Shown piece by piece: positions 26,430 to 38,894 of a stretch of DNA of 64,000 nt. The notes beneath the pieces are model-generated. The model made no database searches. It was not told where the DNA came from and worked only from the letters and a program-made list of their open reading frames with translations. The translations under genes were made by a program, and so were the position numbers. Origin of the DNA: JBLNDJ01 sp050261515 (lineage in GTDB: Bacteria > Acidobacteriota > Terriglobia > Bryobacterales > Bryobacteraceae); NCBI GenBank assembly GCA_050261515.1, contig JBLNDJ010000014.1, positions 55,279 through 119,278 on the forward strand, read 5' to 3'. Position 1 is the stretch's first letter. Every line of letters starts with the position of its first letter.

Positions 26430-29400
26430 CGCCGCCGAGCGGGCGCGGGCGCTCGACCCAACACGCTCGTTCCTCGTTCAGGCCCCGGCGGGATCGGGCA
26501 AGACCGAGCTGCTCATCCAGCGGTACCTCGTGCTGCTGGCGCGCGTGGAGTCGCCCGAATCCGTCGTCGCGATCACGTTCACGCGGAAGGCGGCGGGCGA
26601 GATGCGGCGGCGCGTGCTTCAGGCTCTCGAAGAGGCCGCCGGGGCGGAGCCCGAAAAGCCGCACAAAGCGCACACGTGGCGGCTTGCGCGGGACGTGCGC
26701 GAGCGCGACCGCGCCCTCGGCTGGGGCATCGCGGAGAACCCGAGCCGTCTCCGCATACGCACGATCGATTCCTTCGGCGATTCGATCACGCGGCGCATGC
26801 CCTGGCTGTCGCGCATGGGCGCGCAGCCGGAACTGATCGACGATGCTCGCGAGCTGTACCGCGAGGCGGCGCGGAGAACTATCGAACTGATCACGGACGA
26901 CCGGTACGGGCCGCACCTGGAGCGCGTGCTGCTGCACGTCGATAACGACTTCGCCGCGCTCGAGGCGCTGCTTGCCGCGATGCTCGCGCGGCGCGACCAG
27001 TGGCTGCGGCACCTGGCGGGGGTCGATCCGGCGGCGGCGCGGCCGCTGTTGGAGAGGAGCCTGCGGAACATCGTCGCCGAGGGGCTCGATGCCGCGCGCG
27101 CCGCGGCGCCGGCGTTGCCCGAGCTCGCGCAAGCGGAGACCCTTCCGGAGTGGCTCGAACTCGCGGAGTCCCTGCTCACCAAGAAAGGAACGTGGCGCAA
27201 GCGGCTCGGGGCCGGGCTTCTCGAAACGCTCGAAGCCCACGAAGACTTCCGCGTTGCGCTCGACAACGTGCGCTACCTGCCGCCGGCCGAATTCGACGAC
27301 GCGCAGTGGAGCGCTCTCGAATCGCTGATTCCCGTGCTGCTGGCCGCCGCGGCCGAACTCCGCCTCGTGTTCCGCGATCGCGGCCAGGCGGATTTCAGCG
27401 AGCTGTCGCTCTCGGCCCTTCACGCGCTCGGCGAGGCCGACGAACCGACCGATCTGGCCCTCGCGCTCGACTACCAGATTCGCCACCTGCTCGTGGACGA
27501 GTTTCAAGACACCTCGATCACGCAGTTCGAGCTGCTTGCGAAGCTGACCGCCGGGTGGGAGCCGGGCGACGGCCGCACGCTGTTCGCCGTCGGCGACCCG
27601 ATGCAGTCGATTTACCGTTTCCGCGAGGCCGAGGTCGGGCTGTTTCTGAAGGCCGCGCGCGAAGGCATCGGCGCGGTGCGGCTGGAGCGGCTTCAGCTCA
27701 CGGCGAACTTTCGCTCCGAGCGCGGCCTGGTCGAGTGGGTCAACGGCGCCTTTCCCGATGTGCTCGCTCCGGCCGACGATATGGAAACCGGCGCGGTCCG
27801 CTTTTCGCCGTCGGTGGCGGTGGAACCGGCGACCTCTGAGAGTCCCGTGCAGGTGCACGCGCTGCTCGATGCCGGCGACGAGGCCGAAGCCGCGCGTGTG
27901 GTGGAGATTGCCGCCGCATCGCGGGGGGCGAAAACCGCCGTGCTCGTGCGCGCGCGCACGCACCTGCCTGCGATCCTGCGCGAACTGCGGAAAGCGGGGC
28001 TGCGCTACCGCGCCGTCGAGATCGACCAGTTGGGCGACGTGGCGATCACCCAGGATCTGCTGGCGCTCACGCGTGCGCTACTGCACCCTGCGGACCGCGT
28101 CGCCTGGCTGGCCGTGCTGCGCGCGCCTTGGTGCGGGCTCAAGCTTGCCGATTTGCACGCGCTCGTCGGCGACGCGCTCAAAACTCCCGTGTGGGATCTG
28201 ATGCAAAGCGAAGACCGCGTGGCGCGCCTGAGCGAGGACGGGCGCATGCGCCTGCTGCGCGCGCGCGAGCCGCTTCGGGCGGCGCTCGATGCGCGCGGCG
28301 AGCGGCTGCGCGCCTGGGTTGAAGGCTGCTGGCTCGCGCTGGGCGGCCCGGCCTGCTGCACCTATCCGGGCGAGATCGAGAACGCCGCGGCGTTTTTCAA
28401 TTTGCTCGAAACGCTCGATGAAGGCTGCGATACGGACATCGACCAACTGGCGGCCGAAGTGGACAGCCTGTTCGCCGCGCCCGATCCCGAGGCCGGCGAC
28501 GCGCTCGAAGTGATGTCGATCCACAAGGCCAAAGGGCTCGAGTTCGACGTCGTGATTCTGCCGGGCCTCGGCCGCAAGGTCCGGTCGGACGAGCCGCGGC
28601 TGCTCGCGTGGCTCGAGCGGACGCCGGCCCGTGGCGAGAGCGGCCTCGTGCTCGCGCCGGTAAAGCCCGCCGGAGCGAAGCAGGACGCGCTCTACGACTA
28701 CGTGCGGCGCGTCGAAAAAGAGAAGCGCGAGAACGAAGACGCGCGGCTGCTCTACGTGGCGGCGACGCGCGCCAGGAGGCGGCTGCACCTGATCGGCGAG
28801 GCGTCCGTCGAACTCGTAAAGGGCGAGCTCTCGGTGCGCCCCCCCTCGGGCTCGCTGCTCGCGCACCTGTGGCCGGCTGTCGAAGGCGAGTTCGTTGCGG
28901 CGCTGGCCGGATATGAGCTGCGCGCCGAAAGGGAAGCGGAAACGCCCGTCGTTTCTCCTGCGCCGATCCGCAGGCTGAGCGCGCAGTGGGTGCTGCCCGC
29001 CGCGCCGCCCGCGGCTCCCGCCGTGCTCGAAGAGACCGTCGAAGCGGCCGAACCGGATGTCCCGTTCGAGTGGGTCGGCGACACGCTGCGGCACATCGGC
29101 ACGGTCGTCCACCGCATGCTCGAGCAGATCGCGCTCGACGACGCGGCCGACCTTGACGCGCGCCGCCCGGTGATCGAAACCGCGCTCGGCACGCTCGGGG
29201 TGCCGCCTTCGGAGATTGCGGATGCGGCCGGGACCGTCCTGCGCGCCCTCTCCGCCACGCTGGCGGACGAGCGCGGACGCTGGATTCTCGACCCCTCTCA
29301 CGCCGAAGCGCGCTCGGAGTACGCCGTTACAGGCTTCCTGGATAACCGGCTCGTCTCGATTCGCGTGGACCGCACCTTCATAGACTCCGCCGGCGTCCGC

Positions 29401-29613
29401 TGGATCATCGACTTCAAAACCAGCGCGCACGAAGGCGGAGGCGTCGAGCAATTCCTCGATGAGGAACGGGAGCGCTACCGCAAGAAGATGAGCGAGTACG
29501 CGCGCCTCTTCGCCCTGCTGGACCCTCGCCCCGTCCGCATGGGACTGTACTTCCCCCTGCTCCGCGGCTGGCGCGAATACGAGCAGACGGCCACGACGGG
29601 CGGCGCGCTATGA
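26422..29613 (+). CDS. UvrD/Rep-type helicase-nuclease, AddA/RecB-like
   Basis: A 1063-residue protein. ATG 26422 lies inside the end of the upstream gene after GGAGG. SF1A helicase motifs: Walker A APAGSGKTELL near residue 20-30, VVAITFTRKAAGEMRRR (motif Ia), LLVDEFQDTS (motif II), VGDPMQSIYRFREAE (motif III), and VMSIHKAKGLEFDVVILPG (motif V region). The C-terminus carries a RecB-type PD-(D/E)XK nuclease, with HRMLEQIAL and IIDFKTSAHEGG. With the AddB-like partner it would unwind and degrade broken DNA ends to load RecA. It ends 13 nt before the convergent glutaminase gene. Confidence 0.93.
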   Translation: MTDAAERARALDPTRSFLVQAPAGSGKTELLIQRYLVLLARVESPESVVAITFTRKAAGEMRRRVLQALEEAAGAEPEKPHKAHTWRLARDVRERDRALGWGIAENPSRLRIRTIDSFGDSITRRMPWLSRMGAQPELIDDARELYREAARRTIELITDDRYGPHLERVLLHVDNDFAALEALLAAMLARRDQWLRHLAGVDPAAARPLLERSLRNIVAEGLDAARAAAPALPELAQAETLPEWLELAESLLTKKGTWRKRLGAGLLETLEAHEDFRVALDNVRYLPPAEFDDAQWSALESLIPVLLAAAAELRLVFRDRGQADFSELSLSALHALGEADEPTDLALALDYQIRHLLVDEFQDTSITQFELLAKLTAGWEPGDGRTLFAVGDPMQSIYRFREAEVGLFLKAAREGIGAVRLERLQLTANFRSERGLVEWVNGAFPDVLAPADDMETGAVRFSPSVAVEPATSESPVQVHALLDAGDEAEAARVVEIAAASRGAKTAVLVRARTHLPAILRELRKAGLRYRAVEIDQLGDVAITQDLLALTRALLHPADRVAWLAVLRAPWCGLKLADLHALVGDALKTPVWDLMQSEDRVARLSEDGRMRLLRAREPLRAALDARGERLRAWVEGCWLALGGPACCTYPGEIENAAAFFNLLETLDEGCDTDIDQLAAEVDSLFAAPDPEAGDALEVMSIHKAKGLEFDVVILPGLGRKVRSDEPRLLAWLERTPARGESGLVLAPVKPAGAKQDALYDYVRRVEKEKRENEDARLLYVAATRARRRLHLIGEASVELVKGELSVRPPSGSLLAHLWPAVEGEFVAALAGYELRAEREAETPVVSPAPIRRLSAQWVLPAAPPAAPAVLEETVEAAEPDVPFEWVGDTLRHIGTVVHRMLEQIALDDAADLDARRPVIETALGTLGVPPSEIADAAGTVLRALSATLADERGRWILDPSHAEARSEYAVTGFLDNRLVSIRVDRTFIDSAGVRWIIDFKTSAHEGGGVEQFLDEERERYRKKMSEYARLFALLDPRPVRMGLYFPLLRGWREYEQTATTGGAL

Positions 29614-29626
29614 CGGGTTCGAGCGC

Positions 29627-31654
29627 CTATCGCTCCCGCGCGGCCCACTTCTTCCACGCCGCGCCGTCGAGCATCTTGATGTAGAGCCCGCCCACCACCG
29701 AGCGCGCCTGGAACCCCGTCTGCTTCGCGGTGGCCGTGTCGTACCAGTCGCTCAGCGGCACGCGCGCCGGCGTCTCATTGGCGTAGCGCCACGCGGGCGC
29801 GACCAGCGCGCGGAAGTCGGCGTCCGAATCGGCGAGCGTGGCCGTCCACAGAATCCAGTCGAGCTTCGTGTACAGCGCGCGGTTGTCGAGCGGCAGCCCG
29901 TACGCGTTCTGCTTCGTCTTGTAGAACGCGATCTCCTTGCGCGCGATCTCGGGCGGAAACAGGCCGAAGCCCAGAATCTTGTCCCACACCAGGTTGTACT
30001 TCTGACTCCATGTGCCGGGCTTATCGAACGCCAGGCGGTAGTGATCGCCTTCGGCGGCGAGCGGCGCCCATTTGGCCGCGAACTCGCGCGCGGTCGCGAG
30101 GTATCGCGTGGCGTCGTCTTTGTGGCCGGTCATCTCGCAAAGCTCCGCGTAGGATCGCAGCGCGAGAATCGCCTTCGCCGACAGGTTCGCGTTGTGCGCC
30201 AGGTGCCCGGCGAAATCGTCCGTCGAGAGCTGGTTTTCGGGGTCGAGTCCCTTGTCCCTCAGATACGCGGCCCACTTGGCAAGCTGCGGCCAGTAGCGCG
30301 CGGCGAAGTCCGCGTTGCCCTCCACGCGGGCCAGCGCGGCCAGCATGATGAGCATGTTGCCGCTCTCTTCGACCGGCATCTGGTTCTTTTCGGTCCTCTC
30401 GCCGCCGCCGTAAACCTGGCCGTTGGCGAGCGGGTACTGCCCGAGATCGTGCGGCGCGAACGGAAATTTCCAGCGGTCCATCGCGCTGTACTGAAGCACC
30501 GGCTCGAGCTGCGCGCGCATGAGCCTGGGGCTGAACAGCAGGAAGAACGGCGAGCTCGGATAGATCACGTCCACCGTGCCGATGCAGCCGTTGCTGAAAT
30601 TCTCCTTCGGGAACAGAAGGGGCGTGCCGCCGGCGTCCGCGACGATTTTGCCCGCCGCGAGTGTCTGCCTGTAGGCGAGCGCGGCGAGCTGCGCGTACTC
30701 GTCGCCGCCCGCTTTGCGGAGGTCCGCCATCAGTTCCTCGTCGAACGCTCTGCTCGCGGCGGCGAGCCTTTCGTACTCCGCCTCGGCCGCGCGCAGCATT
30801 TCTGCCGCGCCCGCGCTGTTCCGCCGCCAGTAGGGCCGCAGGCGGCGCTCGAAATACTCAATCGAGTACCCGTCGTCGTAAGCCAGGATCAGGTGGCCGC
30901 TCTCGCGCCCCGAAACCCATGCGAGCACCGGTGTCGCGCGCTGGAGCGTGCGGGTTTCGAGATCGTCCGAAGGCGGCAGGCCGCCGGTGGCTTCAAAAGA
31001 CTCCATCGCGGTTTGGCGGTCCGTCGCGGCGCTCTCAAGGGCGCCCTTCGCCGCCGCCGTGTAGAGGTACCCCCAGTCGATCCGCAGATCGTCGCCCGAT
31101 TTCGCGAGTACCGGCTGCTGTTCGGTTCCCACCCGCAGCACGTCCAGGCCGTCCACCCGGTAGCGGCTACGGACGACGCGCTGATCGCGCGTGTTCACGG
31201 CCAGCTCGGCGGCGGCATCGAAGTACAGCGACGCTTGCCGGGCGCCGGTCTTGCGCAGTTCCCAGACGAGGTACGTTGCCGGGCGCGAGAGCACGTCGAG
31301 ATCGTACGGCAGCGCCGGCGTGAGGAAGGTGAGCGTGAGTTCGACGCCCGCGCCGGCGAAGCGATAAATGGTCCGCGTTGGCAGCACCTCGACGCCGGTC
31401 TGGGGCAGGGCAGGGGCCTCGCGCGGATCGCGGCCCATCACGCGGTAGATCTTCCCATCCACGCGAAGAAGCGCCGTCAGGGATTGGACTGCGCCCGTCC
31501 AGTGCCGTGTGGCGCCGCCGTTCAGCCTGTCTTCCGTGGACCACACGCTGAAATATGGATCGTGCGCGACAAGCGGGACCGCGGGCGGCCGCAGGTCCGC
31601 CCCGAACGCGGCCGGGACAAACAGGAGCGCTGCGAAGGCGGAGAGCCGTTGCAT
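29627..31654 (-). CDS. GtaA-type secreted glutaminase (DUF4965/DUF5127 architecture)
   Basis: A 675-residue protein. The start at ATG 31654 gives a signal peptide (QRLSAFAALLFVPAAFGA); longer in-frame starts do not. It has the fungal/bacterial glutaminase A layout: an N-terminal beta domain (VPLVAHDPYFSVWS, RHWTGAVQSLTALLRVDGK) followed by an (alpha/alpha)6-toroid domain (AYRQTLAAGKIV, YPSSPFFLLFSPRLM, DDFAGHLAHNANLSAKAI, WDKILGFGLFPPEIA). This family hydrolyses L-glutamine to glutamate outside the cytoplasm, though many bacterial members are uncharacterised and could act on other substrates. It is divergent from the response regulator and convergent with the AddA-like gene. Confidence 0.87.
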   Translation of the reverse strand: MQRLSAFAALLFVPAAFGADLRPPAVPLVAHDPYFSVWSTEDRLNGGATRHWTGAVQSLTALLRVDGKIYRVMGRDPREAPALPQTGVEVLPTRTIYRFAGAGVELTLTFLTPALPYDLDVLSRPATYLVWELRKTGARQASLYFDAAAELAVNTRDQRVVRSRYRVDGLDVLRVGTEQQPVLAKSGDDLRIDWGYLYTAAAKGALESAATDRQTAMESFEATGGLPPSDDLETRTLQRATPVLAWVSGRESGHLILAYDDGYSIEYFERRLRPYWRRNSAGAAEMLRAAEAEYERLAAASRAFDEELMADLRKAGGDEYAQLAALAYRQTLAAGKIVADAGGTPLLFPKENFSNGCIGTVDVIYPSSPFFLLFSPRLMRAQLEPVLQYSAMDRWKFPFAPHDLGQYPLANGQVYGGGERTEKNQMPVEESGNMLIMLAALARVEGNADFAARYWPQLAKWAAYLRDKGLDPENQLSTDDFAGHLAHNANLSAKAILALRSYAELCEMTGHKDDATRYLATAREFAAKWAPLAAEGDHYRLAFDKPGTWSQKYNLVWDKILGFGLFPPEIARKEIAFYKTKQNAYGLPLDNRALYTKLDWILWTATLADSDADFRALVAPAWRYANETPARVPLSDWYDTATAKQTGFQARSVVGGLYIKMLDGAAWKKWAARER

Positions 31655-31753
31655 AATCTGCCAGTAAACCCTATAAGGAGTGACTCGGGCAAGCGATACA
31701 ATCGGGGTACTCGCCATGCTGCTAAAATTCTGAGTAAACCGAGAGGGCGAATT

Positions 31754-32161
31754 GTGGAGCAATCCCGGGAAACCATCCTGCTGGTCGATGACGAGCCCCA
31801 AGTGGTCGCGCTCGTTCGTGAAATGCTTTTGAGGGAGGGATACAACGTTCTCGGCGTGGGCGACGGCGACGAGGCTCTGGACATTGCCGGCAACGACGGG
31901 ACGCACATCGACCTCCTGCTCACCGACATCGTAATGCCGCAAATGAACGGCAGCGTGCTGGCCGGCCGCCTGCGGGCCATGCGCCCCGGCTTGCGCGTGC
32001 TCTACATGTCCGGCTTCATGAAGGAAGCGCTCCTGAAATACTACGGCATCTCAATCACCGGCCTGCCATTCCTGCAAAAGCCATTCAGGCGCGAGACGCT
32101 GGCCCAGAAGGTGCGCGAAGTGCTCGACGCGCCCGCAACCCAGGCAGCGAGCGGCCGCTGA
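31754..32161 (+). CDS. Stand-alone response regulator receiver protein
   Basis: A 135-residue single receiver domain. GTG 31754 follows GAGAGGGCG and begins the strand TILLVDDEP. The acidic pocket is D12-D13, the phospho-acceptor is D58 in LLLTDIVMPQMNG, and the conserved lysine lies in PFLQKPFRRETL. There is no output domain, so it acts through a partner protein, as do CheY-like or hybrid-kinase-linked receivers. The sequence resembles receiver domains found at the end of hybrid histidine kinases. No kinase is adjacent. Confidence 0.92.
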   Translation: MEQSRETILLVDDEPQVVALVREMLLREGYNVLGVGDGDEALDIAGNDGTHIDLLLTDIVMPQMNGSVLAGRLRAMRPGLRVLYMSGFMKEALLKYYGISITGLPFLQKPFRRETLAQKVREVLDAPATQAASGR

Positions 32162-32173
32162 ACCGCCGGGCGT

Positions 32174-32197
32174 CCGCCGTCCCTGAGGGACCGGCGG
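32174..32197 (+). terminator. Stem-loop after the response regulator gene
   Basis: CCGCCGTCCC and GGGACCGGCGG pair over 10 bp with one bulged C around a TGA loop, 12 nt after the stop codon. GC-rich and compact, but it lacks a U-tract. Confidence 0.4.
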
Positions 32198-32248
32198 CAG
32201 GCCTCCGCGCAGCCGCCATCCGCCTTGCATCCGCGCTACCATGCCTCT

Positions 32249-32563
32249 ATGGCCAAGGGAAAAAGCGCCGAGATGTTCGACGTGCAGTGCCCGTGCTGCC
32301 AGGCCGAACTGAAGATCGACCCCGGGACACACGCGGTCATCACGTTTAAGGCCGCCGAGAAACCGCGCGAACTGGCGGATCTCGAGGTCGGCCTGGAGCG
32401 GCTGAGGGGCGCTGCCGCGCGCCGCGAGGAAGCGTTTCAGAAATCCTTCCAGGCCGAAAAAATGCAGGCGCAGGTGCTGGCAAAAAAGTTTGACGAGCTT
32501 TTCAAGAAAGCCAAGGAAACCGCTGACGAGCCACCGCCCAAGCGTGATATCGACCTGGACTGA
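32249..32563 (+). CDS. Small acidobacterial hypothetical with zinc-ribbon-like N-terminus and coiled coil
   Basis: A 104-residue protein, start ATG 32249 (MAKGKSAEMFDV). Residues ~9-20 contain CPCC in a beta-hairpin context (FDVQCPCCQAELKID), like half of a zinc ribbon; only this one Cys pair is present. The remainder is highly charged and helical (ELADLEVGLERL to FDELFKKAKETA), probably a coiled coil. A metal-bound dimer is conceivable. No function is recognised. Confidence 0.7.
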   Translation: MAKGKSAEMFDVQCPCCQAELKIDPGTHAVITFKAAEKPRELADLEVGLERLRGAAARREEAFQKSFQAEKMQAQVLAKKFDELFKKAKETADEPPPKRDIDLD

Positions 32564-32572
32564 GCGGGCCGT

Positions 32573-32772
32573 TCAGCTTTCGTGCTCGCAGCTTTTCACG
32601 CCGAGCTTCCGCAGCATCGACATTGCCGGGCACCAGTTCGTGAACGCCGACTGAAACAGGTTCAGGCCGACGAACGCGGTGAACCAATACCACTTCGGGC
32701 TCACGAGCCAGCCCAGTGCCAGGCTGGCAAGCACGAAGAATCCCGCCAGCATTCTCAGGTAACGATCGAGTG

Positions 32773-32776
<4 letters not shown>
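32573..32776 (-). CDS. DUF2892 (YgaP-like) two-helix membrane protein
   Basis: A 67-residue protein matching the DUF2892 pattern: a basic start (TLDRYLRMLAGFFVLASLAL), a second helix with WYWFTAFVGLNLFQSAFTNWCPAM, and a short charged tail with a C-terminal cysteine. The same module is the membrane part of YgaP sulfurtransferase. Its ATG overlaps the RND pump stop (ATGA), making it the last gene of the efflux operon and suggesting an accessory role. Function unknown. Confidence 0.88.
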
Positions 32777-35915
<3,139 letters not shown>

Positions 35916-35919
<4 letters not shown>

Positions 35920-37013
35920 GGGCGGTCCTCCACGGCGACGCGCTCGCCTGGGTTCAGCCCCGACAGGATCTCGACGCGATCGCCGGAGCGCTCCCCCGTG
36001 GTCACCAGGCGCATTTTCGGCGCCCCGTTTTCCTCCACAAGCACCGACATCAACTGGCCGCGAGCGCTCACTGATCCGGCGGGAACGGCGAGCACCTTGC
36101 GAGACCCGAACGAGAAGCGCGCGCGCCCGAACATGCCCGAGCGCAAAAGCGGCGCCCCCGGCAAATCGATTTTCACGATGAAGGCGCGCGACGCCGGATC
36201 GACCGCCGGGACGATCTCGGAAACGCGCGCCCGGACCGGCGCCTCCATTGCATCGAGCGAAACCTCGACCGGCTGGCCCACCCGCACCAGCGGCAGCTTC
36301 GATTCCTCGACCGCGGCCTCGAACCGGTACGCGCCCGCGCGCTCGACGGTCACGAGCGGCACTCCCGGGGCCGCGAGGTTTCCCGGCTCGACGGCTCTGT
36401 CGGTCACCGTCCCCGCGAACGGCGCTGCGATCCTGCCGTAGCTCTGCGTGATCTTCGCCGCTTCGAACCCTTGCTCGGCCTGCTCGATCCTCGATTGAAG
36501 CTGCACGCGCCGCGCCGCCGCCATCTCGTAGGCCGCCTGCGCGACCTTGAGCTTCGCCGACGCCTCGTCGAACTCCTGGTTCGAGATCGACCGCTTGTCG
36601 AAAAGGTCCTTCATCCGCACGAACGTCACCTTCGCCAGATCGAGATTGGCCTTGGCGGAAGCGATGGCGCTTTCTGCCTCGGCCATGCCGCTGCGTGCTT
36701 CGTTGCGCGCCGCTTCGGCCTGCCGGTAAGCGGCGTCGAGGTCACGCGCGTCGAGCACGACCAGCGTCTGTCCCTCGCGGACGGGGTCGCCCGCCTGCAC
36801 GCGCACCTCGCGCACGTACGCCATCACCTTGCTCGAAAGCGCGGCGGCGGTCCGCGCTTTCACAGCGCCCGGGGCCTCGTAGACCGTGGGCCAGACCTCC
36901 TCGGCCGCCGCGGTCGTTTTGACGGGCGCGGGACCCGGCGCCTGCGTAGCCTCTTTAGGATTGCGCGCGCAACCAACCAGGAATGCCGCGAGTAGAAGCA
37001 GGCTGGTCTTCAA
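35916..37013 (-). CDS. RND efflux periplasmic adaptor (membrane fusion) lipoprotein
   Basis: A 365-residue protein. I place the start at TTG 37013: GGAGG is 7 nt upstream, the codon overlaps the TolC stop as TTGA, and it yields a lipoprotein signal (KTSLLLLAAFLVGCARN, lipobox LVGC). Order: lipid anchor, beta-barrel and lipoyl halves (VREVRVQAGDPVREGQTLVV, ITQSYGRIAAPFAGTVTDRA), a long helical hairpin (~90-175), and a membrane-proximal domain ending LNPGERVAVEDRP. It links the RND pump with the TolC channel. Confidence 0.92.
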
Positions 37014-38341
37014 TTCAACACCTCCGAATTTTCTGTCAACGTCCCGGCCGCAAGCGCCAGGTTCACTGCCGCGACGCGCTGGTCGTAAACCGCCCCCAGC
37101 CACCGGTTGTGCGCCGAGAGCAGCGCGGTCTCGGTACGCAGCAGGTCCGTCACGTTCGCCAGGCCCGCCTCAAACCGGTTCTTCGTGATCCGCAGGCTTT
37201 CCTCTGCCATCGAGACCGCCGCCTGCGCCACCTCGATCCGCCGGGCCGCCGACCCCAACTCGGCGTACGCCCGCCGTACCTCCAGCCGCACGCGCGCGTT
37301 CGCCTGGCTTTCGAGCGCGCGAGCGCGTTGCAAGCCGTACGCGGCTTCGCTGATCCGCGCCTTGTCCGCGCCGCCGTTGAACAGGTTCCATTCAAACGAT
37401 GCCGAAGCCAGCCAGCTCGCGCCGCCGCGCGTGGCGAACGTCTGCCGGTCGGCCTCGAACCCGCCATGCGCCACGATCCGCGGCCTCAGCGCCGACCGCG
37501 CCGCCGCGCCCTGCGTATCCGCCAGGCTCGCCGCCAGCCGCGCCTCGCGCATCTCGGGCCGCGATTCGACGCTCTCTTTCTCATAGGCCTCGAGCGCGCG
37601 TTCATCGAAAGGAGCCACCCTCAGGGGCGTGGTCAGCTCGTGCGGCTCGGAGAGCGGCAGCCCGAGCGTCTCGTTCAACGCCGCAAGCGCCACGTCGAGA
37701 TCCGCCTGTCGCCGGATCTGCTCCTCGCGCACGCCCGCCAGGTGTACCCGAATCGAGAGCACATCGGCGTCCGTGGACATGCCCGCGGCACGCACGTTCT
37801 CGGCGCGTGCGAGGTCGGCCTCGGCCGACCGCACCGCCTCGCCCGCTACGCGCACCCCTTCGGCCGCGAGCACCGCCCCGTGATAGGCGCGCGCCACGTT
37901 CGCGATCACGTTCATGCGATTGCCCCGCTCGTCCTCGGCCGTCATGCTCCGACCCAGCTCGGCGGATTTCACTGCCCACCGCGTCCGCCCGCCGTCGTAA
38001 ATCGTCTGGTCCAGCGTCACCTGCGATTGAAAGCTGTTCAGGAAATCCGGCCGGTTCAGAGGCCCCAGCTCGAAGTTCGCCGCCGTGAACCGATGCTGCG
38101 AGAGCAGAGAGCTGAACACCACCACCGGGTTGTTGCTGCGCAGAACGCTTTCGGCATAGTTCAGCTTGGGCAGATATTCCGCGCGCGCCTGGCTGACGCG
38201 GCTTTCGGCGGCCTTCACGCCGCTGCGTCCGGCCTCGATCGACGGGTGCTGTTCGAGCGCCGCCCGCACCGCGTCCTTGAGCGTGAGCGGCCCGGCGGCG
38301 AACGCGCCGCCCGCGAACACCAGCATTACGAAGAGTTTCAT
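37010..38341 (-). CDS. TolC-family outer membrane efflux channel
   Basis: A 443-residue protein with a signal peptide (KLFVMLVFAGGAFAAG) and the internal duplication of OEP/TolC proteins: LTLKDAVRAALEQHPSIEAG at the start of repeat one, long heptad-rich helices (VKAAESRVSQARAEYLPK, EVAQAAVSMAEESLRITKN), and a conserved GxxxxxDLLRTETAL segment near the end. It is first in the efflux operon (channel, adaptor, pump, DUF2892), all joined by 4-nt overlaps. The operon is divergent from the OsmC gene. Confidence 0.92.
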   Translation of the reverse strand: MKLFVMLVFAGGAFAAGPLTLKDAVRAALEQHPSIEAGRSGVKAAESRVSQARAEYLPKLNYAESVLRSNNPVVVFSSLLSQHRFTAANFELGPLNRPDFLNSFQSQVTLDQTIYDGGRTRWAVKSAELGRSMTAEDERGNRMNVIANVARAYHGAVLAAEGVRVAGEAVRSAEADLARAENVRAAGMSTDADVLSIRVHLAGVREEQIRRQADLDVALAALNETLGLPLSEPHELTTPLRVAPFDERALEAYEKESVESRPEMREARLAASLADTQGAAARSALRPRIVAHGGFEADRQTFATRGGASWLASASFEWNLFNGGADKARISEAAYGLQRARALESQANARVRLEVRRAYAELGSAARRIEVAQAAVSMAEESLRITKNRFEAGLANVTDLLRTETALLSAHNRWLGAVYDQRVAAVNLALAAGTLTENSEVLN

Positions 38342-38444
38342 GTTGGTTCATGCGGGTTGATTCACTCAGGGAAATTTGGTGACAAGCTGGTACGATTTGT
38401 CACTTTTCCCTCCAGCCTGAATCGACGACAATAGAGCCTTATTT

Positions 38445-38858
38445 ATGGAAGCAACGGTTCGTTATCTGGATGGCGTGAAGTTTGAGGTGGCGGTGCGCGG
38501 CCACCGGGTTCTCTGCGACCAACCGGTCGAGAACAAGGGAGGCGATGCCGGCATGTCTCCACCCGAGTTTCTTCTGGCGTCGCTCGGTACGTGCGCGGGC
38601 TACTACGCGCTCGAATACCTGCGGACGCGCTCGCTTTCCGTGGAAGGCCTCTCGGTGAACGTGAAGGCCGAAAAGGCCTTGGGCCCGGCGCGACTCGCCT
38701 CCTTCCGAATCGAAATTCATGTTCCGGGACTCACTGACGAGCGCCACAGGGTGGGCGTTCTCCGCGCCGCAAAAACGTGCCTCATCCACAACACGCTCAT
38801 GGCCCCGCCGCAGATCGAACTGGTAGTGAAAGAGGATGCCGCCGCCGCGACCGCCTGA
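38445..38858 (+). CDS. OsmC/Ohr family protein
   Basis: A 137-residue protein with OsmC landmarks: GGDAGMSPPEFLLASLGTC (first active cysteine) followed by a long helix (AGYYALEYLRTRSLSVEGL), and the second cysteine in VLRAAKTCLIHNTL. The family reduces organic hydroperoxides through the Cys pair; the YhfA-like branch to which this looks closer is less studied. It lies 36 nt upstream of an ECF sigma factor gene, suggesting a link to oxidative stress. It is divergent from the efflux operon. Confidence 0.9.
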   Translation: MEATVRYLDGVKFEVAVRGHRVLCDQPVENKGGDAGMSPPEFLLASLGTCAGYYALEYLRTRSLSVEGLSVNVKAEKALGPARLASFRIEIHVPGLTDERHRVGVLRAAKTCLIHNTLMAPPQIELVVKEDAAAATA

Positions 38859-38894
38859 AACAGGAGTCCGGTACAATGCATTCGAGGACCCCTC

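Noticed and set aside
30041..31753. Long N-terminal extension of the response regulator frame
   Set aside because: The extension is antisense to the glutaminase gene; the receiver domain starts at GTG 31754 with its own ribosome-binding site.
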